15,222 nt of DNA. It comes from CAIWXH01 sp964555675 (GTDB lineage Bacteria; Chloroflexota; Chloroflexia; Chloroflexales; Chloroflexaceae). Location: NCBI GenBank assembly GCA_964555675.1, contig CAZKTU010000155.1, positions 1 to 15,222 of the forward strand. The letters run 5' to 3'. The notes under the pieces were generated by a model. It worked only from the letters and a program-made list of their open reading frames with translations. It made no database searches and was not told the origin of the DNA. This document shows, piece by piece, positions 6,764 to 13,854 of the stretch; position 1 is the first letter of the stretch; each line of letters begins with the position of its first letter. The position numbers were made by a program, and so were the translations under genes.

Positions 6764-8239
6764 GTGAGATATCTGATCAAAAACGGCTCGATCATCGACC
6801 CGGCCCGGCGGGTGGCCACGGTGGGCAACGTGCTCGTGGCCGACGGGCTGGTCGAGCAGGTGATCGATCTGGCCGACCTGCACGCCGAGCGCGAGGCGGT
6901 GGACGACGACATCGAGGTGATCAATGCCCGCGGCGCGGTGGTGGCCCCCGGCTTCACCGATCTGCACACCCACCTGCGCGAGCCGGGCGACGAGCAGAAG
7001 GAGACCCTGGCCACGGGCACCAGGGCCGCCGCCACGGGGGGCTTCACCACGGTCTGCGCGATGCCCAGCACCACGCCGGCCGTCGACAGCGCCGCCATGG
7101 CCCGCCACATCCGCGACCTGGCCCGCCGCGAGGGACAGGTCCACGTCGAGGTGATCGGGGCCCTCACCAGGGGCCGCGAGGGCAAGGCCCTGGCCGACCT
7201 GATCGAGCTGGCCGAGGCGGGCTGCATCGCCTTCAGCGACGGCGGGCGCGCCGTGGCCGACGCGGGCCTGATGCGCAACGCCCTGGCCTACGCCGCCGCC
7301 CTCGGGCTGCCCGTCATGACCCACTGCGAAGAGCCGCGCCTGAGCGACGGCTGGGCGATGCACGAGGGCGCGATCAGCACGCGCCTGGGGCTGGCCGGCT
7401 TCCCCGCCGCCGCAGAGGAGGCCATGGTCGCCCGCGATATCGCCCTGGCCGAGGTGACGGGCGCCCACCTGCACCTCAGCCAGATCAGCACCGCCGGCAG
7501 CGTAGCCCTGGTGCGGGCCGCCAAAGCGCGCGGCGCGCGCCTGACCGCCGAGGTCACGCCCCACCACCTGACCCTGACCGACCGCTGGGTGATGGGGAGC
7601 CTGGCCCCGCACGAGCCGGGGGAGGAGCCGGCGCCGCGCAGGGGCCGGCGCAACCCGAGCCCCGAGCTGGGGCTGCCCTCGTGGCTCGACCCGCGTCTGC
7701 TGCCGCCCTACGACCCCAGCACGCGGGTGCGCCCGCCCCTGCGCGGCCAGGATGATCTGGACGCCCTGGTCGAGGGCCTGCGCGACGGCACGATCGACGC
7801 CATCGCCACCGGGCATACGCCCCAGGCTCGCGTCGACAAAGAGTGCGAGTACCGCCTGGCCGCCCCAGGGATCAGCGGCCTCGAGACGGCCCTGGCCCTG
7901 GTGCTGACCCTGGTCCACCGCGGCGAGATGGACCTGGTGAACCTGGTGGCCAAGCTGACCGAGGGGCCGGCCCAGGTGCTCGGGCGCTCGCCGGCGACCC
8001 TGCGCCCCGGCTCGCGGGCCGACATCGTCATCTTCGACCCCGACGCCGCCTGGACGGTCGACGCCGCCGGCTTCGTCTCGCGGGGGCGCAATACGCCCCT
8101 GGCGGGGCAGCGGCTCAAGGGGCAGGTCATGCTGACCATGGCGGCCGGCGAGATCGTCTTTCGCCGCGAGGGCTTCGGCCGTGGCGCCCAGAGCCAGCCC
8201 GCCGCCTCGCGGCTCGAGGGCATTCTGGGGGGTGAGTAA
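6764..8239 (+). CDS. pyrC: Dihydroorotase-like protein with degraded active site
   Basis: Type I dihydroorotase family (amidohydrolase fold), which normally closes carbamoyl-aspartate to dihydroorotate. GTG 6764 follows GGAGG by 4 nt and lies 23 bp after pyrB. The metal-binding H68-T-H70-LREPG, an Asp at 159 (FSDGG) and His187 (THCEE) are retained. Three expected residues are not: the substrate-binding Asn of MPNT is Ser102 (MPST), the His of the HVST motif is Gln240 (SQIST), and the catalytic Asp of DHAPH is Gly350 (ATGHTPQ). At 491 residues it is also about 60 longer than usual; about 40 of the extra residues form a Pro/Arg/Glu-rich insertion between LTLTDR (about 270) and TRVRPPLR (320). 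The family assignment is firm. The substitutions suggest an inactive PyrC'-type protein that may hold PyrB in complex, as in Pseudomonas. Confidence 0.9.
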   Translation: MRYLIKNGSIIDPARRVATVGNVLVADGLVEQVIDLADLHAEREAVDDDIEVINARGAVVAPGFTDLHTHLREPGDEQKETLATGTRAAATGGFTTVCAMPSTTPAVDSAAMARHIRDLARREGQVHVEVIGALTRGREGKALADLIELAEAGCIAFSDGGRAVADAGLMRNALAYAAALGLPVMTHCEEPRLSDGWAMHEGAISTRLGLAGFPAAAEEAMVARDIALAEVTGAHLHLSQISTAGSVALVRAAKARGARLTAEVTPHHLTLTDRWVMGSLAPHEPGEEPAPRRGRRNPSPELGLPSWLDPRLLPPYDPSTRVRPPLRGQDDLDALVEGLRDGTIDAIATGHTPQARVDKECEYRLAAPGISGLETALALVLTLVHRGEMDLVNLVAKLTEGPAQVLGRSPATLRPGSRADIVIFDPDAAWTVDAAGFVSRGRNTPLAGQRLKGQVMLTMAAGEIVFRREGFGRGAQSQPAASRLEGILGGE

Positions 8240-8323
8240 GCGGCAAAGGCTTTACAAATTTAACGACTCGCCATGCACTCTGAAGCGTAGTAACCAGCAA
8301 GGCGATCTTTCGGTCGGCATCAC

Positions 8324-8355
8324 TTGACAGGTCGTGTAAAGGTATGTTACCTTTA
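8324..8355 (+). promoter_or_regulatory. TTGACA element overlapping region with 19-bp palindrome
   Basis: TTGACA (8324-8329) is a perfect -35 in a stretch of lower GC. Eight bases downstream lies TAAAGGTA-TGT-TACCTTTA (8337-8355), a perfect inverted repeat with 8-bp arms in the place where the spacer and -10 would be, an arrangement typical of a repressor operator. No good -10 is found at 16-18 bp (TTACCT at best), so this may be an activator-dependent promoter or the -35 may be fortuitous. Confidence 0.4.
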
Positions 8356-8391
8356 ACTAACCCTTGAAGATACTTGAAGCGTGAAATAGAT

Positions 8392-8529
8392 TTGGCGGCA
8401 CGTACGCCAATAGCGCAGTCCGACACTGCGAGCAATGATGCGGGGGCGTAGGCCACAGGCCTAGCCTCTAGTTGCCGCATGTCCACATTTCGGGATGGAG
8501 AGCGAGGCGGGAAGGCCCGTTACAGCTCT
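8392..8529 (+). other. Candidate structured 5' leader RNA before the ABC importer operon
   Basis: Four successive inverted repeats lie in the 331-bp gap 8240-8570. TTGGCG pairs with CGCCAA (8392-8410) and CGCAGT with ACTGCG (8414-8430). A longer stem joins ATGCGG to CCGCAT (8438-8480) and encloses TAGGCC-ACA-GGCCTA. AGAGC pairs with GCTCT (8499-8529) around CGGG-AAGG-CCCG. I recognise no known riboswitch core. No gene is credible in the gap; GC falls to about 40-50 percent in 8281-8400. Short stems occur by chance, so this is a candidate only. Confidence 0.35.
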
Positions 8530-8570
8530 GGCATCTATACCAGGTTCTCCTTTGTAGCACGGAGGTCTCA

Positions 8571-10421
8571 GTGAACCACAAACGGCTCTGGTCCGGGACG
8601 GTCGTCATGACCGCTTTCATGCTGATTCTCGCAGCATGTGGCGGCGCCCCCCCAGCACAGGTACCCACGTCTGAGCCGGCCGCTCAGGCAACGACGGCCC
8701 CGGCCCCCACGGAGGCTCCGGCCGCCGCGACCGAGGCCCCGGCCCCCACGGCGGCCCCCGCCCCGACCGAGGCGCCCACGGCGGTGCCCGAGCCCGCCAC
8801 CGGCGGCAAGCTGAACATCCTCTACTGGCAGGCGGTGACGATCCTCAACCCGCACCTGGCCTCGGGCACCAAGGACTTCGACGGCGCGACCGTCATCCTC
8901 GAGCCCCTGGCCCGCCGCAACTCGGCCGACGAGCTGGTGCCTTTCCTGGCCGAGGAGATCCCGACGCTGGAGAATGGCGGCGTGGCGGCCGACGGCACGA
9001 GCGTGACCTGGAAGCTGAAGGAGGGCCTGAAGTGGTCCGACGGCAGCGACTTCACGGTCGATGACATCATCTTCACCTGGCAGTACTGCGCCGACGAGGC
9101 CACGGCCTGCACCACCAAGTCGAACTTCGACCCGATCGCCAACGTCGAGGCGGTGAGCGACACCGAGGTCAAGATCACCTGGAAGGAGCCGAACGCCGAC
9201 CCCTATGTCTCGTTCGTCGGCCCGAACGGCATGATCCTCCAGAAGGCCCAGTTCGGCAACTGCATCGGCGCGGCGGCCAGCACCGACGCGGCCTGCCAGG
9301 CGGCCAACCTGGCCCCGATCGGCACCAACGCCTACAAGCTGGTCGAGCTGCGCCCGGGCGACACGGTGCTCTACGACCGCAACCCCGAGTTCCGCGACGC
9401 CGACAACGTCTTCTTCGACGAGGTCGAGATCAAGGGCGGCGGCGACGCGGCTTCGGCCGCCCGCGCGGTCTGCGAGACCCAGGAGGTCGACTTCTCCTGG
9501 AACCTGCAGATCCCCAAGGCGGTGCTCGAGCCCATCCTGGCCACCGGCAACTGTGACCCGCTGGCCGGCGGCTCGTTCGGCGTCGAGCGCATCGTGATCA
9601 ACTTCTCGAACCCCGACCCGGCCCTGGGCGAGCAGCGCAGCGAGCCTGACCAGCCCCACCCCTTCCTGACCGACCTGGCCGTCCGCCAGGCGATCAACCT
9701 GGCCATCGACCGGGCCGCGATCGTCGAGCAGCTCTACGGCCCCACCGGCGAGGCCACCTGCAACGTGCTGGTGGTGCCCGCCTCGGTCAACTCGCCCAAC
9801 ACGAGCTGCGAGCGCGACGTCGAGGCCGCCAACAAGCTGCTCGATGACGCCGGCTACACGCTCAACGGCGCCGTGCGCGAGAAGGACGGCGTGCCCCTGA
9901 TCGTCAACTTCCAGACCTCGATCAACACCCTGCGCCAGGGCGAGCAGGCGATCATCAAGGCGAACCTGGCCGAGATCGGCATCCAGGTCAACGTCAAGGC
10001 GATCGACGCGGCCGTCTTCTTCAGCGGCGACCCGGGCAACCCCGACACGCTGAACAAGATGTACGTCGACCTGCAGATGTACACCAACGGCCCGTCGTCG
10101 ACCGACCCCCAGCCCTACCTCGAGGGTTGGATCTGTGAGAACGCCAACTCGGCGGCCAACCAGTGGAACTCCGGCAACGACGGCCGCTACTGCAACGAGG
10201 AGTACGACGCCCTCTTCGAGACCCTGAAGGGCGAGCTCGACCTCGAGAAGCGCACCGAGATCGCCATCCAGCTCAACGACATCCTCTCGAACGACGTGGC
10301 GCTCATCCCCCTGGTCAACCGCCGCACGCCCAACGCCAAGCTGAAGAACCTGGACGGCCCGACGTTCAACACCTTCGACAGCAGCATCTGGAACATCGCC
10401 AGCTGGAAGCGCACCAGCTAA
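8571..10421 (+). CDS. Lipoprotein substrate-binding protein of a family-5 (peptide/nickel-type) ABC importer
   Basis: Captures solute outside the membrane and delivers it to the two permeases that follow. GTG 8571 follows GGAGGT by 4 nt; the 616-residue product has a lipoprotein signal with lipobox LAAC and lipidated Cys23. A Pro/Ala/Thr/Glu linker of about 45 residues precedes the SBP_bac_5 fold. Family features include the start of the fold at LNILYWQAVTILNPHL, WKLKEGLKWSDG followed by FTVDDIIFTW, and LTDLAVRQAINLAIDRAAIV. Ten further cysteines occur as five close pairs, suggesting disulfides. The likely cargo class is oligopeptides, but family-5 proteins also bind sugars, nickel and other solutes; specificity cannot be read. 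The frame stays open to 8472, but only GTG 8571 has a ribosome site and signal peptide. Confidence 0.93.
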   Translation: MNHKRLWSGTVVMTAFMLILAACGGAPPAQVPTSEPAAQATTAPAPTEAPAAATEAPAPTAAPAPTEAPTAVPEPATGGKLNILYWQAVTILNPHLASGTKDFDGATVILEPLARRNSADELVPFLAEEIPTLENGGVAADGTSVTWKLKEGLKWSDGSDFTVDDIIFTWQYCADEATACTTKSNFDPIANVEAVSDTEVKITWKEPNADPYVSFVGPNGMILQKAQFGNCIGAAASTDAACQAANLAPIGTNAYKLVELRPGDTVLYDRNPEFRDADNVFFDEVEIKGGGDAASAARAVCETQEVDFSWNLQIPKAVLEPILATGNCDPLAGGSFGVERIVINFSNPDPALGEQRSEPDQPHPFLTDLAVRQAINLAIDRAAIVEQLYGPTGEATCNVLVVPASVNSPNTSCERDVEAANKLLDDAGYTLNGAVREKDGVPLIVNFQTSINTLRQGEQAIIKANLAEIGIQVNVKAIDAAVFFSGDPGNPDTLNKMYVDLQMYTNGPSSTDPQPYLEGWICENANSAANQWNSGNDGRYCNEEYDALFETLKGELDLEKRTEIAIQLNDILSNDVALIPLVNRRTPNAKLKNLDGPTFNTFDSSIWNIASWKRTS

Positions 10422-10435
10422 GGTAGGTCTTTGCA

Positions 10436-10464
10436 GCGGGGGTGCGGCCGGGCCGCACCCCCGC
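10436..10464 (+). terminator. Perfect 13-bp hairpin between binding-protein and permease genes
   Basis: GCGGGGGTGCGGC (10436-10448), loop CGG and the exact complement (10452-10464) form a very stable stem 14 nt after the stop. There is no T run, so it is probably not a full terminator; more likely it stabilises the upstream mRNA or partly terminates, giving more binding protein than permease. Confidence 0.6.
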
Positions 10465-10491
10465 GGCGCCAGGGACGTTGAGGAGTCGCCC

Positions 10492-11451
10492 ATGACCCAG
10501 TACATTCTCCGCCGGGTGCTGATCGCCATCCCCACCCTGCTGGTGATCAGCTTCGTGATCTTCGCGATTCTGGCCCTGGCGCCGGGCGATCCGCTGGCGC
10601 AGTTTGCGCTCAACCCGGCCATCCCCGAGTCGACCCGCGAGCTGATCCGCATCCAGTTCGGCCTCGACCAGCCGTGGCCCGTCCGCTATGTCAAGTGGCT
10701 GAGCGCGCTCTTCCAGGGCGACTGGGGGTGGTCGTTCAATAGCCGCAGCCCCGTGATCGACATTGTCTATCAGCGCCTGCCCCAGACCCTGCAGGTGGTC
10801 GGCGTGGCCTATGTGATCGCCGTGCTGCTGGCCATTCCGATCGGGATCATCTCGGCCGTCAAGCAGTATTCGATCTTCGATAATGTCGCGACCTTCTTCT
10901 CCTTTGTCGGCTTCTCAGTCCCATCGTTTTTTACGGGGCTGATCCTCATCCTGATCTTTGCGGTTAACCTCAAGTGGTTCCCCATCGTCTATAGCTCGAC
11001 GATTGAGATCAACAGCTGGGAGACGCTCTGGCAGCAGATTCGCCAGATGATCCTGCCGATCACGGTGCTGGTGGTCCAGCAGACCGCGGCCCTGACGCGC
11101 TTTATGCGCTCGTCGATGCTCGATAACCTGAACCTCGACTATGTGCGCACCGCGCGGGCCAAGGGCCTCAATGACCGCCTGGTGGTCTTGCGCCACGTGC
11201 TGACCAACAGCCTGATCCCGGTGATTACGCTGATCGCCCTCGGCATCCCGACGATCTTCGCCGGCGCGATCATCACCGAGAACCTGTTCCGCGTGAACGG
11301 CCTCGGCGCGCTGCTGATCACCTCGATCAATAACTCCGACACCCCCGTGGTGATGGCTCTTACCTTTATCTTTGCCGTCCTCACGGTGCTGTTCAACCTG
11401 ATCGCCGATATTCTCTACGGTGTGCTCGACCCCCGAGTGCGCTACAGCTAA
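10492..11451 (+). CDS. ABC importer permease, DppB/OppB type
   Basis: First inner-membrane subunit of the importer. The 319-residue length is normal. It starts MTQYILRRVLIAIPTLLVIS, the usual DppB opening with the first membrane helix at about residues 8-30. APGDPLAQF and the periplasmic block ESTRELIRIQFGLDQPW follow, then about five further helices. The coupling loop that contacts the ATPase is around 220-240 (RTARAKGLNDRLVVLRHVL, with the conserved Gly225). The end VLDPRVRYS is also standard. TGAGGAG lies about 6 nt before ATG 10492. It is 70 bp after the binding-protein gene and 21 bp before the next permease, in one operon. Confidence 0.95.
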   Translation: MTQYILRRVLIAIPTLLVISFVIFAILALAPGDPLAQFALNPAIPESTRELIRIQFGLDQPWPVRYVKWLSALFQGDWGWSFNSRSPVIDIVYQRLPQTLQVVGVAYVIAVLLAIPIGIISAVKQYSIFDNVATFFSFVGFSVPSFFTGLILILIFAVNLKWFPIVYSSTIEINSWETLWQQIRQMILPITVLVVQQTAALTRFMRSSMLDNLNLDYVRTARAKGLNDRLVVLRHVLTNSLIPVITLIALGIPTIFAGAIITENLFRVNGLGALLITSINNSDTPVVMALTFIFAVLTVLFNLIADILYGVLDPRVRYS

Positions 11452-11472
11452 GTGCTCGCCAGCGAGGTGACT

Positions 11473-12507
11473 ATGTCCGAAGCGCAACCTCTCCTCGATA
11501 GCCCTCTCTCAAGCACGGGCCAGGCCCAGCTGCGGCAACTCGGCACGACGGTGGCGGTCAAGCCCCGCACCCTTATGGGTGACGCCTGGCGCCGCTTCCG
11601 CAAACACCGGCTGGCGATGATCGGCGTGTTCATCCTGGTCTTCTTCGGCCTGGTCTCCTTCATCGGGCCGGTCTTCTATGTGCCCTACCTGGTCAACCAG
11701 CTCGAACAGTCGGGCATGCCCGTCCCGCAGGAGAACCCCGACCTGCGCGTGATGATCGACCACCTCGACTTCATCAACATCCTCTCGCCGCCCTCGCGGG
11801 TCCACCCCTTCGGCACCGACGACCTGGGGCGCGACCTGCTGGCCCGCTGTATGTACGGCGGCCGCGTCTCGCTGATGGTCGGCTTCGTGGCCATGCTGAT
11901 CGCGATCTCGCTCGGCACGGTGATCGGGGCCAGCGCCGGCTTCTTCGGCGGCAAGGTCGACCAGATCCTGATGCGCATCACCGATCTGTTCCTCTCGCTG
12001 CCCGCCGTGCCGCTCATCCTGCTCACGGTCTACCTCTTCCGCGACCCGGTGATCAAGGCCATGGGCTCGCCCGAGGCCGGTATCTTCACCATCGTGGTGG
12101 TGGTGGTCGGCGGCCTGGCCTGGATGAGCACCGCCCGCATCGTGCGCGCCTCCTTCCTCTCGCTCAAAGAGAAGGAGTTCGTCGAGGCCGCCCACGCCCT
12201 CGGCGTCGGCCAGAGCTCGATCATGTTCCGCCACATCCTGCCGAACGCGGTCGGCCCGATCATCGTCGCCGCCACCCTCGAGGTCGGCAACGCGATCATC
12301 ACCGAGTCGACCCTCTCGTTCCTCGGCGTCGGCTTCCCCCCCGACACCCCGACCTGGGGTCGCCTGGTCACCGACGGCAGCCAGTATCTGCAGGCCGCCC
12401 CCTGGCTGGCGCTCTTCCCCGGCGCCCTGATCTTCCTGACCGTGCTCAGCATCAACTTCCTCGGCGATGGCCTGCGCGACGCCCTCGACCCACGCTCCAG
12501 GCTCTAG
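11473..12507 (+). CDS. ABC importer permease, DppC/OppC type
   Basis: Second inner-membrane subunit. ATG 11473 with GAGGTGA just before it is preferred over the in-frame GTG 11452, giving 344 residues. The N-terminal OppC_N-like segment (AWRRFRKHRLAMIGVFILVF) contains the first helix. HPFGTDDLGRDLLARCMYGG at about 111-130 is the family signature. A transport domain with about five helices follows, and the ATPase-coupling loop is EAAHALGVGQ from Glu238 to about 247 with Gly244. The C-terminus INFLGDGLRDALDPRSRL is typical. No dppD/dppF-type ATPase gene follows: the operon ends in a terminator, so ATPases must come from elsewhere. Confidence 0.95.
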   Translation: MSEAQPLLDSPLSSTGQAQLRQLGTTVAVKPRTLMGDAWRRFRKHRLAMIGVFILVFFGLVSFIGPVFYVPYLVNQLEQSGMPVPQENPDLRVMIDHLDFINILSPPSRVHPFGTDDLGRDLLARCMYGGRVSLMVGFVAMLIAISLGTVIGASAGFFGGKVDQILMRITDLFLSLPAVPLILLTVYLFRDPVIKAMGSPEAGIFTIVVVVVGGLAWMSTARIVRASFLSLKEKEFVEAAHALGVGQSSIMFRHILPNAVGPIIVAATLEVGNAIITESTLSFLGVGFPPDTPTWGRLVTDGSQYLQAAPWLALFPGALIFLTVLSINFLGDGLRDALDPRSRL

Positions 12508-12513
12508 GATCTT

Positions 12514-12570
12514 CCGCGCTCCGCGCGGCACGCTTGAGGGGGCAGGCAGGACATCGTCCGCCTGCCCCTT
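12514..12570 (+). terminator. Double hairpin terminator ending the ABC operon
   Basis: A small stem CCGCGC-TCC-GCGCGG (12514-12528) is followed by a strong one. GGGGCAGGC (12539-12547) pairs with GCCTGCCCC (12560-12568), with GGAC/GTCC continuing inside past one bulged A; A-T and G-T pairs extend the base to 12537-12570. Only TT follows, so it is a T-poor terminator. Confidence 0.7.
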
Positions 12571-12589
12571 CTGCATTGTCGCAGGGCGG

Positions 12590-12598
12590 TGATAGAAT
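12590..12598 (+). promoter_or_regulatory. Extended -10 promoter placed for a leaderless mRNA
   Basis: TGATAGAAT is an extended -10 (TGn plus TAGAAT). Only 6 nt separate it from ATG 12605, so transcription would start at or next to the A of the start codon. No Shine-Dalgarno sequence is present before the ATG. No clear -35 is visible. Confidence 0.6.
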
Positions 12599-12604
12599 GC
12601 GCCT

Positions 12605-13807
12605 ATGCCAGCATCAAGGACCTCAAAAACAAAGTCTAAGCGCCGCTCGAGCCGCTCGATGGTCTGGGGGTTCCTCTTTCTGGTCGCGGCCCTGGTCGTG
12701 GCCTACCTGCTGATCAGCGGAAGCCTCAGCGTGAGCGAGCTGCTGCGGGCCGTGGGCGTCGACCCGGCCGAGGTCGGCCTCGAGACGCCGCCCGAGCCCG
12801 CCGGCAGCACGACCAGCAGCGAGGGGCGCATCGAGACCTTCTTCACCACCCCCGAGCTGGTCTACCCCGATACGCCCCGCGACCGCATCCCGCCCGCGCC
12901 CGAGCGGGCCCTGCTGGCCGATATCGAGACGGCGACGCGCAGCATCGAGCTGGCCAGCTTCGAGTATAACCTGACCAGTGTGGCCGAGGCCCTGGCCCGC
13001 GCCCAGGCCCGCGGCGTCGTGGTGCGCCTGGCCCTCGACCGCGAGAGCCTCGAGAGCCCGGTCATGGCCAAGTGGGCCGGCCTGGTCGAAGACGCCGGCA
13101 TCCCGATCAGCTGGCAGGAGGGCGACGGCTTCTTGCACAGCAAGTTCGTGATCGTCGACCAGCGCCTGGTCTGGACCGGTTCGTGGAATCCGACGATCAA
13201 CGACACCTACCGCAATAACAATAACCTGCTGCGCATCACCGTGCCCGCCCTGGTCGAGAACTACGCGGCCGAGTTCGAGCGCATGGCCGCGGGCGAGTTC
13301 GGCAACGATAAGACGGGGCGCACACCCTACCCCGTGGTGCGCATGGGCACGGGCACGGTCGAGAGCTACTTCTCGCCGCGCGAGCGGGTGCGCTCGCGGG
13401 TGATCGACTGGGTCGACCGGGCGCGGGTCAGCGTCGAGGTGCTGGCCTTTTCGTTCACCGACAACGAGATCGCCGACGCCCTGATCGAGCGCAACACCGC
13501 GGGTGTGCCGGTGCGGGTGGTCTTCGAGACCCGTAACGCCGACGGCTCGGGCTCGGAGTATGCCCGTCTGCGCCGGCGCGGGGTCGAGACCCTCGAGGAC
13601 GGCAACTGCTACACCATGCACCACAAGGTGATCATCGTCGACCGGCGCGTGGTGATCACCGGCTCGTACAACTTCACGGCGCGGGCCGAGGATGTCAACG
13701 ACGAGAACGCCCTGGTGATCGACGACCCGGCCCTGGCCGCGGCCTACCTGGCCGAGTTCGAGCGCGTCTACGCCCAGGCCCAGAGCCCGCAGCGCTGCGC
13801 CGACTGA
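12605..13807 (+). CDS. Membrane-anchored phospholipase D-like protein with two HKD motifs
   Basis: PLD-superfamily proteins use two HxKx4D motifs to form one active site that cuts or transfers phosphodiesters in lipids or nucleic acids. The 400-residue product has a very basic N-terminus (KTKSKRRSSR), a single membrane helix at about 20-39 with no cleavage site, a Ser/Pro-rich spacer and two PLDc repeats. Motif 1 is LHSKFVIVD with His178 and Lys180, followed by TGSWNPT; motif 2 is MHHKVIIVD with His339 and Lys341, followed by TGSYNFT. Both repeats look catalytically complete. The anchor and charge predict the active domain outside the cell. Because the TGSxN signature is shared by cardiolipin synthases, Nuc-type nucleases and others, the substrate is undecided; the small size and single anchor fit Nuc-like or lipid-hydrolysing members better than cardiolipin synthase. 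Confidence 0.88.
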   Translation: MPASRTSKTKSKRRSSRSMVWGFLFLVAALVVAYLLISGSLSVSELLRAVGVDPAEVGLETPPEPAGSTTSSEGRIETFFTTPELVYPDTPRDRIPPAPERALLADIETATRSIELASFEYNLTSVAEALARAQARGVVVRLALDRESLESPVMAKWAGLVEDAGIPISWQEGDGFLHSKFVIVDQRLVWTGSWNPTINDTYRNNNNLLRITVPALVENYAAEFERMAAGEFGNDKTGRTPYPVVRMGTGTVESYFSPRERVRSRVIDWVDRARVSVEVLAFSFTDNEIADALIERNTAGVPVRVVFETRNADGSGSEYARLRRRGVETLEDGNCYTMHHKVIIVDRRVVITGSYNFTARAEDVNDENALVIDDPALAAAYLAEFERVYAQAQSPQRCAD

Positions 13808-13808
13808 C

Positions 13809-13841
13809 GGCGCTGGAGGGGCCAGACCCCTCCAAAGCGCC
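13809..13841 (+). terminator. Hairpin terminator after the PLD-like gene
   Basis: GGCGCT (13809-13814) plus GGAGGGG (13815-13821) pair with CCCCTCC (13827-13833) and AGCGCC (13836-13841), with two unpaired A and loop CCAGA. The stem starts 2 nt after the stop codon. No T run follows. Confidence 0.65.
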
Positions 13842-13854
13842 CAGCCGCGCGCCA

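Noticed and set aside
8127..8486. 119-codon minus-strand frame (GTG start) in the gap after pyrC
   Set aside because: No ribosome site, unrecognised sequence, and its second half merely mirrors the end of pyrC. It could be a gene relic, but I cannot support that.
8536..8541. TATACC as the -10 of the ABC importer promoter
   Set aside because: No -35 at proper spacing; a single near-consensus hexamer is expected by chance.
8568..10652. 694-codon open frame on the minus strand opposite the binding protein
   Set aside because: Its composition (long Gly/Arg/Val/Asp runs) is that of an antisense frame in GC-rich DNA, and the plus-strand lipoprotein gene is unmistakable.
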